From Fusobacterium varium (lineage in GTDB: Bacteria > Fusobacteriota > Fusobacteriia > Fusobacteriales > Fusobacteriaceae), in contig LR134390.1 in the NCBI GenBank assembly GCA_900637705.1, positions 1,364,001-1,428,000 on the forward strand: 64,000 bases of DNA. Reading direction: 5' to 3'. Shown here in pieces: positions 28,881-37,177 of this stretch. The stretch's first letter is position 1. Each line of letters starts with the position of its first letter. The notes beneath the pieces are model-generated. The model was not told where the DNA came from, searched no databases, and saw nothing but the letters and a program-made list of their open reading frames with translations. The translations under genes were made by a program, and so were the position numbers.

Positions 28881-30770
28881 ATGAATAGGGAAAAGATTAA
28901 AGAAGAAAATGAAGAGAAAAAAACTATGCAGCTAAATCTTTCAGGAAGAAAGTATCAGAGCATATTTGTAACATCTTTTCTTTCAGATAGAGGAGATAAG
29001 AGTGTGAATAATGACTATCTTACATATATTGAATTGGAAGAGTATGGGTGCTGGATAGTAGTAGATGGAAATAATGGTGGAGTCTTTGAACATAAGATAG
29101 CACCATTTATTGGAGAAACACTGATAGAAACTTTTATAGAAAATCCTACTATTGATGGGAAAAAAATTGAAAGAATGCTTCTTCATGTACACAAAAGATA
29201 TAGAGAAATGCAGATAAGTAATAGTGACATGGCAGAGGAATACAGTAGTTGTTCTATTGCAATGGTAGTTACAGACTATTCAAGAGTAACATTTGCAAAT
29301 GTGGGAAATGCAAGATTTATGCTGTTGAGAGATAACTATATCATAAAGAAAAGCAAGGATAGCACTTTAGCTTTTCTTATGTATGAAGCTGAAAAAATAC
29401 TCTATGATGAAATAAGATTTAGAAAAGATAGAAATATATTTACACATAAATTTGGTATTGATAAAAATATAGCTGTCAATGTTTCTAAAACTATGACGCT
29501 TCTTCCAAATGACAAGATATTGCTTATGACTCAAGGAGCATGGGAAAATCTTGATGAAGATGATGTAGAAAGAGAAACTGCAAAATCTCAAAGAGTAGGG
29601 CAATGGATAGGAAACCTTGTAAAAATTATGAATAAAAACTGCTATGCAAATTTATCTAATCATACATTGTGTGGCATATTTATAAGCAGACCTGCACCTC
29701 TTCTCCCAGAGCCAGAAAATGAATTAGTTAAATTAAAAAAATATTTTAATTCAATAGGTACAAAGTCATATAAACTTGGAGTAGCAGCAGTAATTCTATT
29801 ATTGATATTATTTGGAGGTCAGAAATTCTTTCAATATCATAAGTTGCAGAAAATGTATGACTATGCTGTAGAAAAAGAAAAATCTGGAGATGCATTAATG
29901 GTAGAAAGAAAATATAGAGCTGCTTCAGAAGATTATCAAGCTGGTCTTGAAAAATATATTGAACTCAGTCAATACAGAGGAAATAAATATGAAGAAAATA
30001 TACAAGATTTAGAATATTTTTTAAATCAGGCCAATATTTCTGAAAAAACAGCTCAAAGTGTAAGTACAGCAAATATAATGCTTAAGAATCAAGAATTCCA
30101 AAAAGCTGTAGATGAATTGAAAACTGCTAATGTTCTTGCTTCAAATTTGAGAGAAGATAACAGCTTGAAAGATGAAGTAAAATATAAATTGATATCTGTT
30201 GAAAATTTAAATTCTGCATATGAAGAAAAGTTAAAAGCTGATAATCTTTATCTTCAAAAAGCAAATACAAATAAAAAAAGACAGCAGATGAAAAAAGAGG
30301 CAATGGAAATTTATGAAAGAATAGCTCCAGTATTTTTAGATAATGCTCAAAAAGATATATATGATGAGATAATTGAAAAAATAGAGGCAGAAAAATCTCC
30401 TGTTCCAAAGAAAGTACCTGCAAAAACAACAACTGCTGAGTCGCTTTTAAAAGAAGGAAATATGATGTTTGATCAGTTCAGATACTATAAATCATATGAA
30501 CTCTACACTTCAGCTTTAAAAAAATCAAAAGATTCTAAAATGACAGAGATGATTAAAGGAAAAATAAATATGAATGGAATTCTTTTAAAGGGAGTACAAA
30601 GCGAATTAGATGGAGATAGACTTATAAAGGATAAAAACAATAAAGAAATAGCTAAAAATAAATATAAAGAAGCTATGAATCAATATAAAAAATTAAAATA
30701 TAATGAATATATGCCTTCACAAAGATACAATGTAATAATAGAGAGATTGGAGAAAAAAATAAAAAAATAA
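28881..30770 (+). CDS. PP2C-like membrane protein with TPR-like tail, second copy
   Basis: An intact 629-residue homologue of the disrupted gene at 9079. The PP2C-like domain (about 30-265) keeps NNDY and VVDGNNGG, which hold the N-terminal metal-binding Asp residues. The usual SDG is TQG (LMTQGAWENL) and the final DN is SN, the same losses as in the first copy. A membrane segment lies near 292-312. About 315-629 is a coiled or TPR-like region with repeated K-x-Y-x-x-A patterns. A pseudophosphatase or scaffold role is inference. A terminator (30777-30823) closes the operon. Confidence 0.8.
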   Translation: MNREKIKEENEEKKTMQLNLSGRKYQSIFVTSFLSDRGDKSVNNDYLTYIELEEYGCWIVVDGNNGGVFEHKIAPFIGETLIETFIENPTIDGKKIERMLLHVHKRYREMQISNSDMAEEYSSCSIAMVVTDYSRVTFANVGNARFMLLRDNYIIKKSKDSTLAFLMYEAEKILYDEIRFRKDRNIFTHKFGIDKNIAVNVSKTMTLLPNDKILLMTQGAWENLDEDDVERETAKSQRVGQWIGNLVKIMNKNCYANLSNHTLCGIFISRPAPLLPEPENELVKLKKYFNSIGTKSYKLGVAAVILLLILFGGQKFFQYHKLQKMYDYAVEKEKSGDALMVERKYRAASEDYQAGLEKYIELSQYRGNKYEENIQDLEYFLNQANISEKTAQSVSTANIMLKNQEFQKAVDELKTANVLASNLREDNSLKDEVKYKLISVENLNSAYEEKLKADNLYLQKANTNKKRQQMKKEAMEIYERIAPVFLDNAQKDIYDEIIEKIEAEKSPVPKKVPAKTTTAESLLKEGNMMFDQFRYYKSYELYTSALKKSKDSKMTEMIKGKINMNGILLKGVQSELDGDRLIKDKNNKEIAKNKYKEAMNQYKKLKYNEYMPSQRYNVIIERLEKKIKK

Positions 30771-30776
30771 ATTTGA

Positions 30777-30823
30777 ATACAGTTTAGAGAAATATTTATA
30801 GATTAATCTAAACTGTATTTTCA
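30777..30823 (+). terminator. Terminator at the end of the injection-system operon
   Basis: A perfect 12-base inverted repeat (ATACAGTTTAGA 30777-30788, TCTAAACTGTAT 30807-30818) is followed by a short T-run. It starts 6 bases after the PP2C-like gene. Confidence 0.8.
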
Positions 30824-30872
30824 TATAAAAATATAATAGAAGCAGCAATTTTTATATCATGGAAAAGTCTTT

Positions 30873-30941
30873 GTGGGAAACCTTTTGATAGAAACTTATG
30901 AAAAAGTTTTCTATAAAGTTAAGGTTTAAAAAGGAGGCAAG
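30873..30941 (+). repeat. Array leader repeat, copy 1
   Basis: A 69-base element ending in the ribosome site AAAAAGGAGGC, repeated nearly exactly at 32112-32180 and 33328-33396, each time directly before a lipoprotein gene. It contains an inverted repeat (GAAACCTTTT / AAAAAGTTTTC) that can form a hairpin. This copy has GTG where the others have ATG at the first codon of an 18-codon mini-frame. Confidence 0.8.
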
Positions 30942-31925
30942 ATGAAGAAGTTGTTTAAAATACTAGTTATTTTATCAATAGCAGTATCATTCATATCATG
31001 TGGCAGGAAGGTAACATCAGAAGAAGCAGAAGAAAAAATAGTGCAGCATATGTATGAAAGATATGGGGAAGAATTTGAAGTAGGATATGCAATGATAGAT
31101 GGATATACTAAGGGTGATAGAGATGTAACATGGTATGAAGCAAGAGTAACACCAATAAGATATAGAGGAACACCTAAATATACAGATAGCTACTACAGAG
31201 CAGTAGGAACAGTAATGGTAAAAAAGAAAATGTTTAGAGAAGAATTTGGAATAACAAGAGATACATACAGCAATGTTATGTTGAAAGAATCAGCTAATGA
31301 GTTTTATGGAAAGAAATTAAAAGAACTATTTGGAGAGAATTATTTATCAGTATTAGAAGTAACAGGAAGTTATTCAGATAAGAGTAAAAATTTTGAAGGA
31401 AGTGTGAAACTAACAAAAGAAAAAGGAGATAGACTATATATAAGTGGAGGTATTTATATATTTGGGAGAGTAGAGAATGATGAAGACAGAGAATGGTATA
31501 GGAAACAAATTTACGAATTTATTCAGTTTATGAAAGAAACGGGAACTTTTGAATATGTGGATTTAGGTATCACTGTGATAGATGAAAGAGAACTAATAGA
31601 TGTTACAAATCCAAGAAAATATATAAAAGATTTACCAAATAATTTAGATAAAGAAACTTGGAGATGGGAGAGGAGAAGATTGATGAAAAAAGCTAATGAT
31701 GAATTTCATAAATTAAGTAAAGAAAAAATAAAAGAAAGAATAAATTCATTAAATAAAGGAAAATATGATGATTCAGACTATGTAAATTTATTGTTCGTTC
31801 ACATATATTCTCCCAAATATATAGAATCAAAAGGTTGGAATAAAAGTAATAGGTCAGAATTATATGAAGAAGTAAAAGAATATAATGTTATAGAAGATAT
31901 AAATTTTAAATTAGAGTGGTGGTAA
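30942..31925 (+). CDS. Variable lipoprotein, copy 2 (putative orphan immunity protein)
   Basis: A 327-residue lipoprotein (hydrophobic signal ending FISCGRK). Residues ~20-208 are nearly identical to copy 1; ~215-285 are unrelated in sequence and include DVTNPRKYIKDLPNN and a run of charged helices; the tail keeps IYSPKYIES and ends EWW. The following stub starts 1 base after its stop. Unlike copy 1 it has no complete effector gene behind it. Confidence 0.65.
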   Translation: MKKLFKILVILSIAVSFISCGRKVTSEEAEEKIVQHMYERYGEEFEVGYAMIDGYTKGDRDVTWYEARVTPIRYRGTPKYTDSYYRAVGTVMVKKKMFREEFGITRDTYSNVMLKESANEFYGKKLKELFGENYLSVLEVTGSYSDKSKNFEGSVKLTKEKGDRLYISGGIYIFGRVENDEDREWYRKQIYEFIQFMKETGTFEYVDLGITVIDERELIDVTNPRKYIKDLPNNLDKETWRWERRRLMKKANDEFHKLSKEKIKERINSLNKGKYDDSDYVNLLFVHIYSPKYIESKGWNKSNRSELYEEVKEYNVIEDINFKLEWW

Positions 31926-31926
31926 A

Positions 31927-32091
31927 ATGAATAAGATAACTGATAGAGAATTATTAGCAATATGTAATTTATCAAATTTAAAAATGGAATTTGCAAGTGT
32001 AATAGATAAAGAAACTGAAATAGATGATATTGATAATACAGGTAAAAAGAAAAAAATTGTGACAAATCATACAATTTATTTAAAAATATAA
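31927..32091 (+). pseudogene. Effector N-terminal stub 1
   Basis: A 54-codon frame starting MNKITDRELLAICNLSNLKM, matching the first residues of the giant effector (21955). It ends with SNHTIY-like TNHTIYLKI and a stop. DNA identity to the effector runs through CAAATCATACAATTTATT and then breaks, where the leader repeat follows instead of the rest of the gene. It appears to be the 5' end left by recombination. Confidence 0.7.
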
Positions 32092-32111
32092 GTCTAATAA
32101 ATTTTAATATT

Positions 32112-32180
32112 ATGGGAAACTTTTTGATAGAAACTTATGAAAAAGTTTTCTATAAAGTTAAGGTTTAAAAAGGAGGCAAG
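32112..32180 (+). repeat. Array leader repeat, copy 2
   Basis: Near-identical to 30873-30941 and 33328-33396. It holds the inverted repeat GAAACTTTTT / AAAAAGTTTTC (14-base loop) and an 18-codon ATG mini-frame (MGNFLIETYEK...) ending just before AAAAAGGAGGC. Confidence 0.8.
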
Positions 32181-33140
32181 ATGAAGAGGTTATTTAAAGT
32201 ACTGGTTATTTTATCAATAGCAGTATTATTCATATCATGTGGCAGGAAGGTAACATCAGAAGAAGCAGAAGAAAAAATAGCACAGCATATGTATGAAAGA
32301 TATGGGGAAGAATTTGAAGTAGGATATGCAATGATAGATGGATATACTAAGGGTGATAGAGATGTAACATGGTATGAAGCAAGAGTAACACCAATAAGAT
32401 ATATAGGAACACCCAAATATAGAGATAAGTACTATAAAGCAGTAGGAACAGTAATGGTAAAAAAGAAAATGTTTAGAGAAGAATTTGGAATAACAAGGGA
32501 TACATACAGCAATGTTATGTTGAAAGAATCAGCTAATGAGTTTTATGGAAAGAAATTAAAAGAACTATTTGGAGAAAATTATTTGTCAGTATTAGAAGTA
32601 ACAGGAAGTTATTCAGATAAGAGTAAAAATTTTGAAGGAAGTGTGAAACTGACAAAAGAAAAAGGAGATAGACTATATATAAGTGGAGGTATTTATATAT
32701 TTGAAAGAGTAGAGAATGATGAAGACAGAGAATGGTATAGGAAACAAATTTACGAATTTATTCAGTTTATGAAAGAAACAGGAACTTTTGAGTATGTGGA
32801 TTTGGATATTTCAATTATGGATGAAAGAATATTGACTTCTAATTCTGAAAAATTAGTTGAAGAATTAAAGTTTAATGATAAGGATATGGATGCCTGGAGA
32901 AAAAGAAGAAGAAAAGTAATGGCAAAAATAAATAGAGACTTTGAAAAAATGAGTCAAGATGAAAAATTAGATAAAATTAATTCAATAAATAAGAAAGAAT
33001 ATCTAAAAAGAAGTGTAGGAGGCTTGCTTTACACAAAAATATATTCTTCTAAATATATAGAATCTCAAGGTTTTAATGATGAAAAAAAGAAAGAATATGA
33101 GCTAATAAATGATATAGAATTTAAATGGGAGGTTTGGTAA
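32181..33140 (+). CDS. Variable lipoprotein, copy 3 (putative orphan immunity protein)
   Basis: 319 residues, with the same lipoprotein signal and conserved first ~208 residues. The variable segment (about 212-275) includes DKDMDAWRKRRRKVMAKIN and differs from all other copies. The tail is IYSSKYIESQG and ends EVW. It overlaps the region of the next stub's ribosome site. Confidence 0.65.
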   Translation: MKRLFKVLVILSIAVLFISCGRKVTSEEAEEKIAQHMYERYGEEFEVGYAMIDGYTKGDRDVTWYEARVTPIRYIGTPKYRDKYYKAVGTVMVKKKMFREEFGITRDTYSNVMLKESANEFYGKKLKELFGENYLSVLEVTGSYSDKSKNFEGSVKLTKEKGDRLYISGGIYIFERVENDEDREWYRKQIYEFIQFMKETGTFEYVDLDISIMDERILTSNSEKLVEELKFNDKDMDAWRKRRRKVMAKINRDFEKMSQDEKLDKINSINKKEYLKRSVGGLLYTKIYSSKYIESQGFNDEKKKEYELINDIEFKWEVW

Positions 33141-33142
33141 AA

Positions 33143-33307
33143 TTGAATAAAATAACAGATAAAGAGTTATTGGCAATATGTAACTTAAGTAATTTAAGAA
33201 TGGAATTTGCAAATATTATAAAGAAAATTGAAAGAGTTAAAAATCCGGACAACCCATTAGAAGAAATAGAAATTCTGTCAAATCATACAATTTATTTAAA
33301 AATATAA
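33143..33307 (+). pseudogene. Effector N-terminal stub 2
   Basis: A 54-codon frame from TTG 33143 (GGGAGG upstream): NKITDKELLAICNLSNLRM, then a short variable stretch, then LSNHTIYLKI and stop. The ATG at 33125 lies inside the lipoprotein end and is unlikely. Same junction sequence as stub 1. Confidence 0.65.
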
Positions 33308-33327
33308 GTCTAATAAATTTTAATATT

Positions 33328-33396
33328 ATGGGAAACTTTTTGATAGAAACTTATGAAAAAGTTTTCTATAAAGTTAAGGTTTAAAAAGGAGGCAAG
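33328..33396 (+). repeat. Array leader repeat, copy 3
   Basis: Identical in layout to 32112-32180: hairpin-forming inverted repeat, 18-codon mini-frame and AAAAAGGAGGC ribosome site directly before the next lipoprotein ATG at 33397. Confidence 0.8.
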
Positions 33397-34332
33397 ATGA
33401 AGAAGTTGTTTAAAATACTAGTTATTTTATCAATAGCAGTATCATTCATATCATGTGGCAGGAAGGTAACATCAGAAGAAGCAGAAGAAAAAATAGTGCA
33501 GCATATGTATGAAAGATATGGGGAAGAATTTGAAGTAGGATATGCAATGATAGATGGATATACTAAGGGTGATAGAGATGTAACATGGTATGAAGCAAGA
33601 GTAACACCAATAAGATATATAGGAACACCTAAATATAGAGATAAGTACTATAAAGCAGTAGGAACAGTAATGGTAAAAAAGAAAATGTTTAGAGAAGAAT
33701 TTGGAATAACAAGAGATACATACAGTAATGTTATGTTGAAAGAATCAGCTAATGAGTTTTATGGAAAGAAGTTAAAAGAACTATTTGGAGAAAATTATTT
33801 ATCAGTATTAGAAGTAACAGGAAGTTATTCAGATAAGAGTAAAAATTTTGAAGGAAGTGTAAAACTGACAAAAGAAAAAGGAGATAGACTATATATAAGT
33901 GGAGGTATTTATATATTTGGGAGAGTAGAAAATGATGAAGACAGAGAATGGTATAGGAAACAAATTTACGAATTTATTCAGTTTATGAAAGAAACAGGAA
34001 CTTTTGAATATGTTGCTTTAACAATAGAAATAATAGATGAAAGAATATTATTTCCAGATTATCAAAAAATAGTTTTAGAAATAGAAAAAGAAATAACAAT
34101 AAAAGATAGAGAGAAAATCTTGAAAAAAATAACTTCTGTAGAAGATAGAAATATAATAATTAAAAAAATTGATTCATTGAATAGAAGTAAAATTAGTGAT
34201 TTCAGTAATAAATTACTTTTATTGTATACTCAAGTATATTCTTCTAAATATATAGAATCAAATTATTTAAATAGAGAAAAAAAAGAATATGATAAAATGG
34301 ATGATATAATTTTTACTATTCAATGGTATTAG
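33397..34332 (+). CDS. Variable lipoprotein, copy 4 (putative orphan immunity protein)
   Basis: 311 residues. The first ~205 are identical to copy 2 at nearly every position, so duplication was recent. The variable part (about 208-270: IIDERILFPDYQK, EKEITIKDREK) is distinct. The tail is VYSSKYIESN and ends IQWY. It is followed after 13 bases by stub 3. Confidence 0.65.
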   Translation: MKKLFKILVILSIAVSFISCGRKVTSEEAEEKIVQHMYERYGEEFEVGYAMIDGYTKGDRDVTWYEARVTPIRYIGTPKYRDKYYKAVGTVMVKKKMFREEFGITRDTYSNVMLKESANEFYGKKLKELFGENYLSVLEVTGSYSDKSKNFEGSVKLTKEKGDRLYISGGIYIFGRVENDEDREWYRKQIYEFIQFMKETGTFEYVALTIEIIDERILFPDYQKIVLEIEKEITIKDREKILKKITSVEDRNIIIKKIDSLNRSKISDFSNKLLLLYTQVYSSKYIESNYLNREKKEYDKMDDIIFTIQWY

Positions 34333-34345
34333 AGGAGGTTATTCT

Positions 34346-34519
34346 ATGGAAATAACAGATAAAGAGTTGTTAGCTATATGTAATTTATCTAATCTTAAAA
34401 TGGAATTTGCACTTATTAAAAAAGATGAAGAAAAAAAGGAAGATAAAAGTGAAAATGAAATAATTAAAACAGAAAAAATCCTTTCAAATCATACAATTTA
34501 TTTAAATTTTAGAAATTAA
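34346..34519 (+). pseudogene. Effector N-terminal stub 3
   Basis: A 57-codon frame with a strong ribosome site (GAGGAGG): MEITDKELLAICNLSNLKM, a charged variable stretch, then LSNHTIYLNF and stop. The stretch between the two conserved parts differs among all copies, so these N-terminal regions diverge along with the lipoproteins. Confidence 0.65.
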
Positions 34520-34542
34520 AAAACAGTAATAATTTTAATATT

Positions 34543-34779
34543 ATGGGAAACTTTTCTATAAAGTTAAGATTAAAAAGAGAGGAAAATGAAAAATATACTA
34601 AAAGAGGACTAAAATATCTATATAATTATCCAAATAAAGTATCTGTTTGTGATGATATAACAACTCATCATCAATTAGATTGGCTAAGAAGAGGATTGGT
34701 AAGAATAAGAATAACAAAAAGTCCAGAGAAAACATCAAAAAAATGGAGAATGCAAGGAAAAAATGGTTTTGGAAAGTGA
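34543..34779 (+). pseudogene. Remnant of an effector C-terminal region fused to a collapsed leader repeat
   Basis: A 78-codon frame. Its first codons (MGNFSIKL) come from a leader repeat that has lost its hairpin (34543-34574). The rest, GLKYLYNYP and LDWLRRGLVRIRITK, matches the giant effector just before its PAAR-like domain (SLKYLYNYY, LDRIRRGIIEFK). There is no PAAR-like domain after it. It marks the right edge of the array and shows that another full effector once existed here. Confidence 0.65.
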
Positions 34780-34871
34780 CTAGATATTAGGTTAATATAG
34801 AAAATTTTTATGAGATTAAAAAAGAAAAGTATTAAAAAAATTATTTATGGTGGAAGAATGAGATAATTAAA

Positions 34872-34917
34872 AGCCAGTCATAAATTTGAGTTGCTATCAA
34901 ATAAAGACTGGCTATTT
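34872..34917. terminator. Bidirectional terminator between array and eutH-like gene
   Basis: AGCCAGTC (34872-34879) and GACTGGCT (34906-34913) form an 8-base stem, with A-rich sequence on the left and T-rich on the right. It lies just 3' of the - strand gene at 34920 and can serve both directions. Confidence 0.7.
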
Positions 34918-34919
34918 TA

Positions 34920-36017
34920 TTAATTTAATTTTTTTGAATTTTTAAAATCTTTATTATAAATAAAATTTGCTACGAACATAGCTGAAATTCCACCTATAAG
35001 CTTGGCAGCTATCACAGGAAACACAAGAGCAGTATCAACTCCTGCAGTAAATCCGAGATGGCTTCCCAGTACAAAAGCCCCACTGACAGAGAAGGCAATA
35101 TTTAATAATTTTCCTCTTTCATCCATATCTTTTAAGATATTATACATAGGAATATTATGAGCCAGACAGGCAATAATTCCAGCAGTGGAGTTCTCATTTA
35201 TTCCAAATAGTTTTCCTAATTTAATTAATGGAGTCTTGAAAACCTTGGTGATAAAATATACCATTGGAAAAGCTCCTGCTAAAGTCATTCCGATTTTACA
35301 TATTATTTTAACTGCTTCAAGAGCAGGAATCATTCCCTGAACCAGTACTTTTCCAGTAAGAGTTTCTATTATCTGCAATGCCAGTCCTATTGTTATTGCT
35401 ATAAACATTACCTTAGAAAAAAGAGAAAATGATTTTGAAACAGCTTTTGGGTATTTAAGAAGTGCTGTGCAAATAAGGAAAGTAAAAATAATAGTGGGAA
35501 TCAAATTCAGTATAAGCATTTTAATATTGAACCCTGCTATCAACCCTCCAAAAAAGCACCCAAAAGGAATAGTGGAAATTCCAGCCATAATACCTTTAGA
35601 CAGATATTTTTCATCTTCCTTATTTATTATTCCCATGGCAACAGGAATAGTAAAAGAAAGTGTAGCTCCCATAGTAGCAGCCAGAAATAGCCCTCCAAAA
35701 AGCCCAGCTTCCTGTGATAAAGCAAGTTCTATACTCAAAGAGTATCCTCCCATATCATTGGCTAAAATAGTTCCAGCAAACATTGCTGGATCAGCACCTA
35801 TTAATTTATACAATGGTGTAATAATTGGTTTTAAAGCTGAAGCAATCAGAGGAGAAAGGGAAATTATTCCCAACATGGCCAGAGAAAGTGTTCCAATAGC
35901 CATAATTCCTTCTTCAAATTTTTTTCCATATCCAAATCTGTTGCCAAATAATCTATCAACAGCACCAACCAACATAAAAAATATCATTAAATAGATAATA
36001 ATATTATTGATACTCAT
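34920..36017 (-). CDS. eutH: EutH-like ethanolamine permease
   Basis: A 365-residue integral membrane protein with about ten hydrophobic segments. Sequence features fit the EutH family: AMLGIISLSPLIAS, ANDMGGYSLS and LAHNIPM in loops, and total length near the usual 365-400. EutH moves ethanolamine into the cell for breakdown by the eut microcompartment. No other eut gene is nearby, so it is an orphan copy here; the rest of the pathway may lie elsewhere. Ribosome site GAGGAGAG precedes the ATG. Confidence 0.85.
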   Translation of the reverse strand: MSINNIIIYLMIFFMLVGAVDRLFGNRFGYGKKFEEGIMAIGTLSLAMLGIISLSPLIASALKPIITPLYKLIGADPAMFAGTILANDMGGYSLSIELALSQEAGLFGGLFLAATMGATLSFTIPVAMGIINKEDEKYLSKGIMAGISTIPFGCFFGGLIAGFNIKMLILNLIPTIIFTFLICTALLKYPKAVSKSFSLFSKVMFIAITIGLALQIIETLTGKVLVQGMIPALEAVKIICKIGMTLAGAFPMVYFITKVFKTPLIKLGKLFGINENSTAGIIACLAHNIPMYNILKDMDERGKLLNIAFSVSGAFVLGSHLGFTAGVDTALVFPVIAAKLIGGISAMFVANFIYNKDFKNSKKLN

Positions 36018-36157
36018 TTATCTCTCCTCAAGTATTTATTGAATTTGATATTAATTAAAGTATATTTAAAAAACATGATATAAGGTTAATATATTTGTCA
36101 GAGTTCTCATATAACTTCTGATTGTATTATCAGCCTTTGCTGTCAACAAGAGCACTT

Positions 36158-36880
36158 TTATTTTGTATAACTTATATATTCTTCTAAAGTTTCAATGATA
36201 CAATTATAAAAGAAATCATAAGCCAATGAATAGTCTTCATAGTAACTTTTGTCAAGAGCTTGGTAATACTCTAATCTGTCCACTGTTAAAATAGTAATTG
36301 GAGGATAACCAAGTTTTAAAAGTTCTAAATTAGTTAAAAGTCTAGAAGTTCTACCATTACCATCTATAAATGGGTGTATATTAATAAAACGACAAGTAAA
36401 TTCTATAATTTTATTTATTGTAATGGGACTTTCATTATACCAGCTGAGAAGTGCATATATTTCCTGAGAAATTAAATGAGAAGGAGCGACATCATGAGAG
36501 GCCCCACCTATTTGTACATTTGCGTCTCTATATTTTCCAGCATTAATTCTGTCAATTCCACTTAAAATTATAGAATGAATTGATTTAATATCATATTCTG
36601 ATAACTTTCTATCTTTTAATTCTTCAATAAATAAAAGAGCTTCAGCATGATTTTTAACTTCTAAATGCTCTCTTAAAGTTTTTTTAGCAATAGTAATACC
36701 AGTTTCTATTATAACTTTTGTTTCTATTTCTGTAAGTGTATTTCCCTCAATAGCATTTGAATTATATGTATTTTTTATTATATAATTTTCTTTAATTCTT
36801 TTGAGCTCACTTTGTGAAAGAGGTCTTTTTTTATCTAATTCTTTTTTTAATTCATAGATTTTTTCTAATTTATTTAACAT
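36158..36880 (-). CDS. Fic-domain AMP-transferase-like protein
   Basis: A 240-residue Fic protein. The active-site motif HPFIDGNGRTSR near residue 180 is complete, with catalytic His. An N-terminal inhibitory motif SNAIEGN (S/T-x-x-x-E-G/N) near residue 42 marks a class II, self-inhibited Fic, whose Glu blocks ATP binding. The family usually AMPylates proteins; the target is unknown. I place the start at 36880, where GAGAGGGAC gives a ribosome site; an upstream in-frame ATG at 36928 lacks one. It is a lone gene, not next to an antitoxin, which fits an in-protein inhibitor. Confidence 0.88.
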   Translation of the reverse strand: MLNKLEKIYELKKELDKKRPLSQSELKRIKENYIIKNTYNSNAIEGNTLTEIETKVIIETGITIAKKTLREHLEVKNHAEALLFIEELKDRKLSEYDIKSIHSIILSGIDRINAGKYRDANVQIGGASHDVAPSHLISQEIYALLSWYNESPITINKIIEFTCRFINIHPFIDGNGRTSRLLTNLELLKLGYPPITILTVDRLEYYQALDKSYYEDYSLAYDFFYNCIIETLEEYISYTK

Positions 36881-37177
36881 GTAAGTCCCTCTCTTTTTAT
36901 TTATTAAGTTTTTAGCCTGATAATTCATTTACCATTTTGTAATCTGCATTTTTTTTATGTATATTTTGAATAATGGTAAATATAGGCATAAAATAAATTT
37001 AAGGAATATTAAATATATCTTAACTCCTTTTTCTTTTTCATATAGGTACATATTATCATTTTGCAGAAAAATTTTCAATATTTAAAAAAGTTTAGAAAGT
37101 TAAGAGTATTTTTGAGAAAAATAGAATAGTTTAGAGATAAGTAGTTTTAGCGATAAATAAATATGGGGAAAAAATCT

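Noticed and set aside
32112-32168. An 18-codon leader peptide gene in the array repeat
   Set aside because: The frame is conserved only because the DNA is nearly identical; one copy starts with GTG and no good ribosome site precedes it. I keep it as part of the repeat, not as a gene.
30873-34574. A CRISPR-like repeat array
   Set aside because: Repeats are few, 69 bases long and separated by more than 1 kb of coding sequence, with no short uniform spacers and no cas genes.
35467-35994. A 175-residue + strand frame
   Set aside because: It lies fully antisense to the clear EutH-like gene and has no ribosome site or family features.
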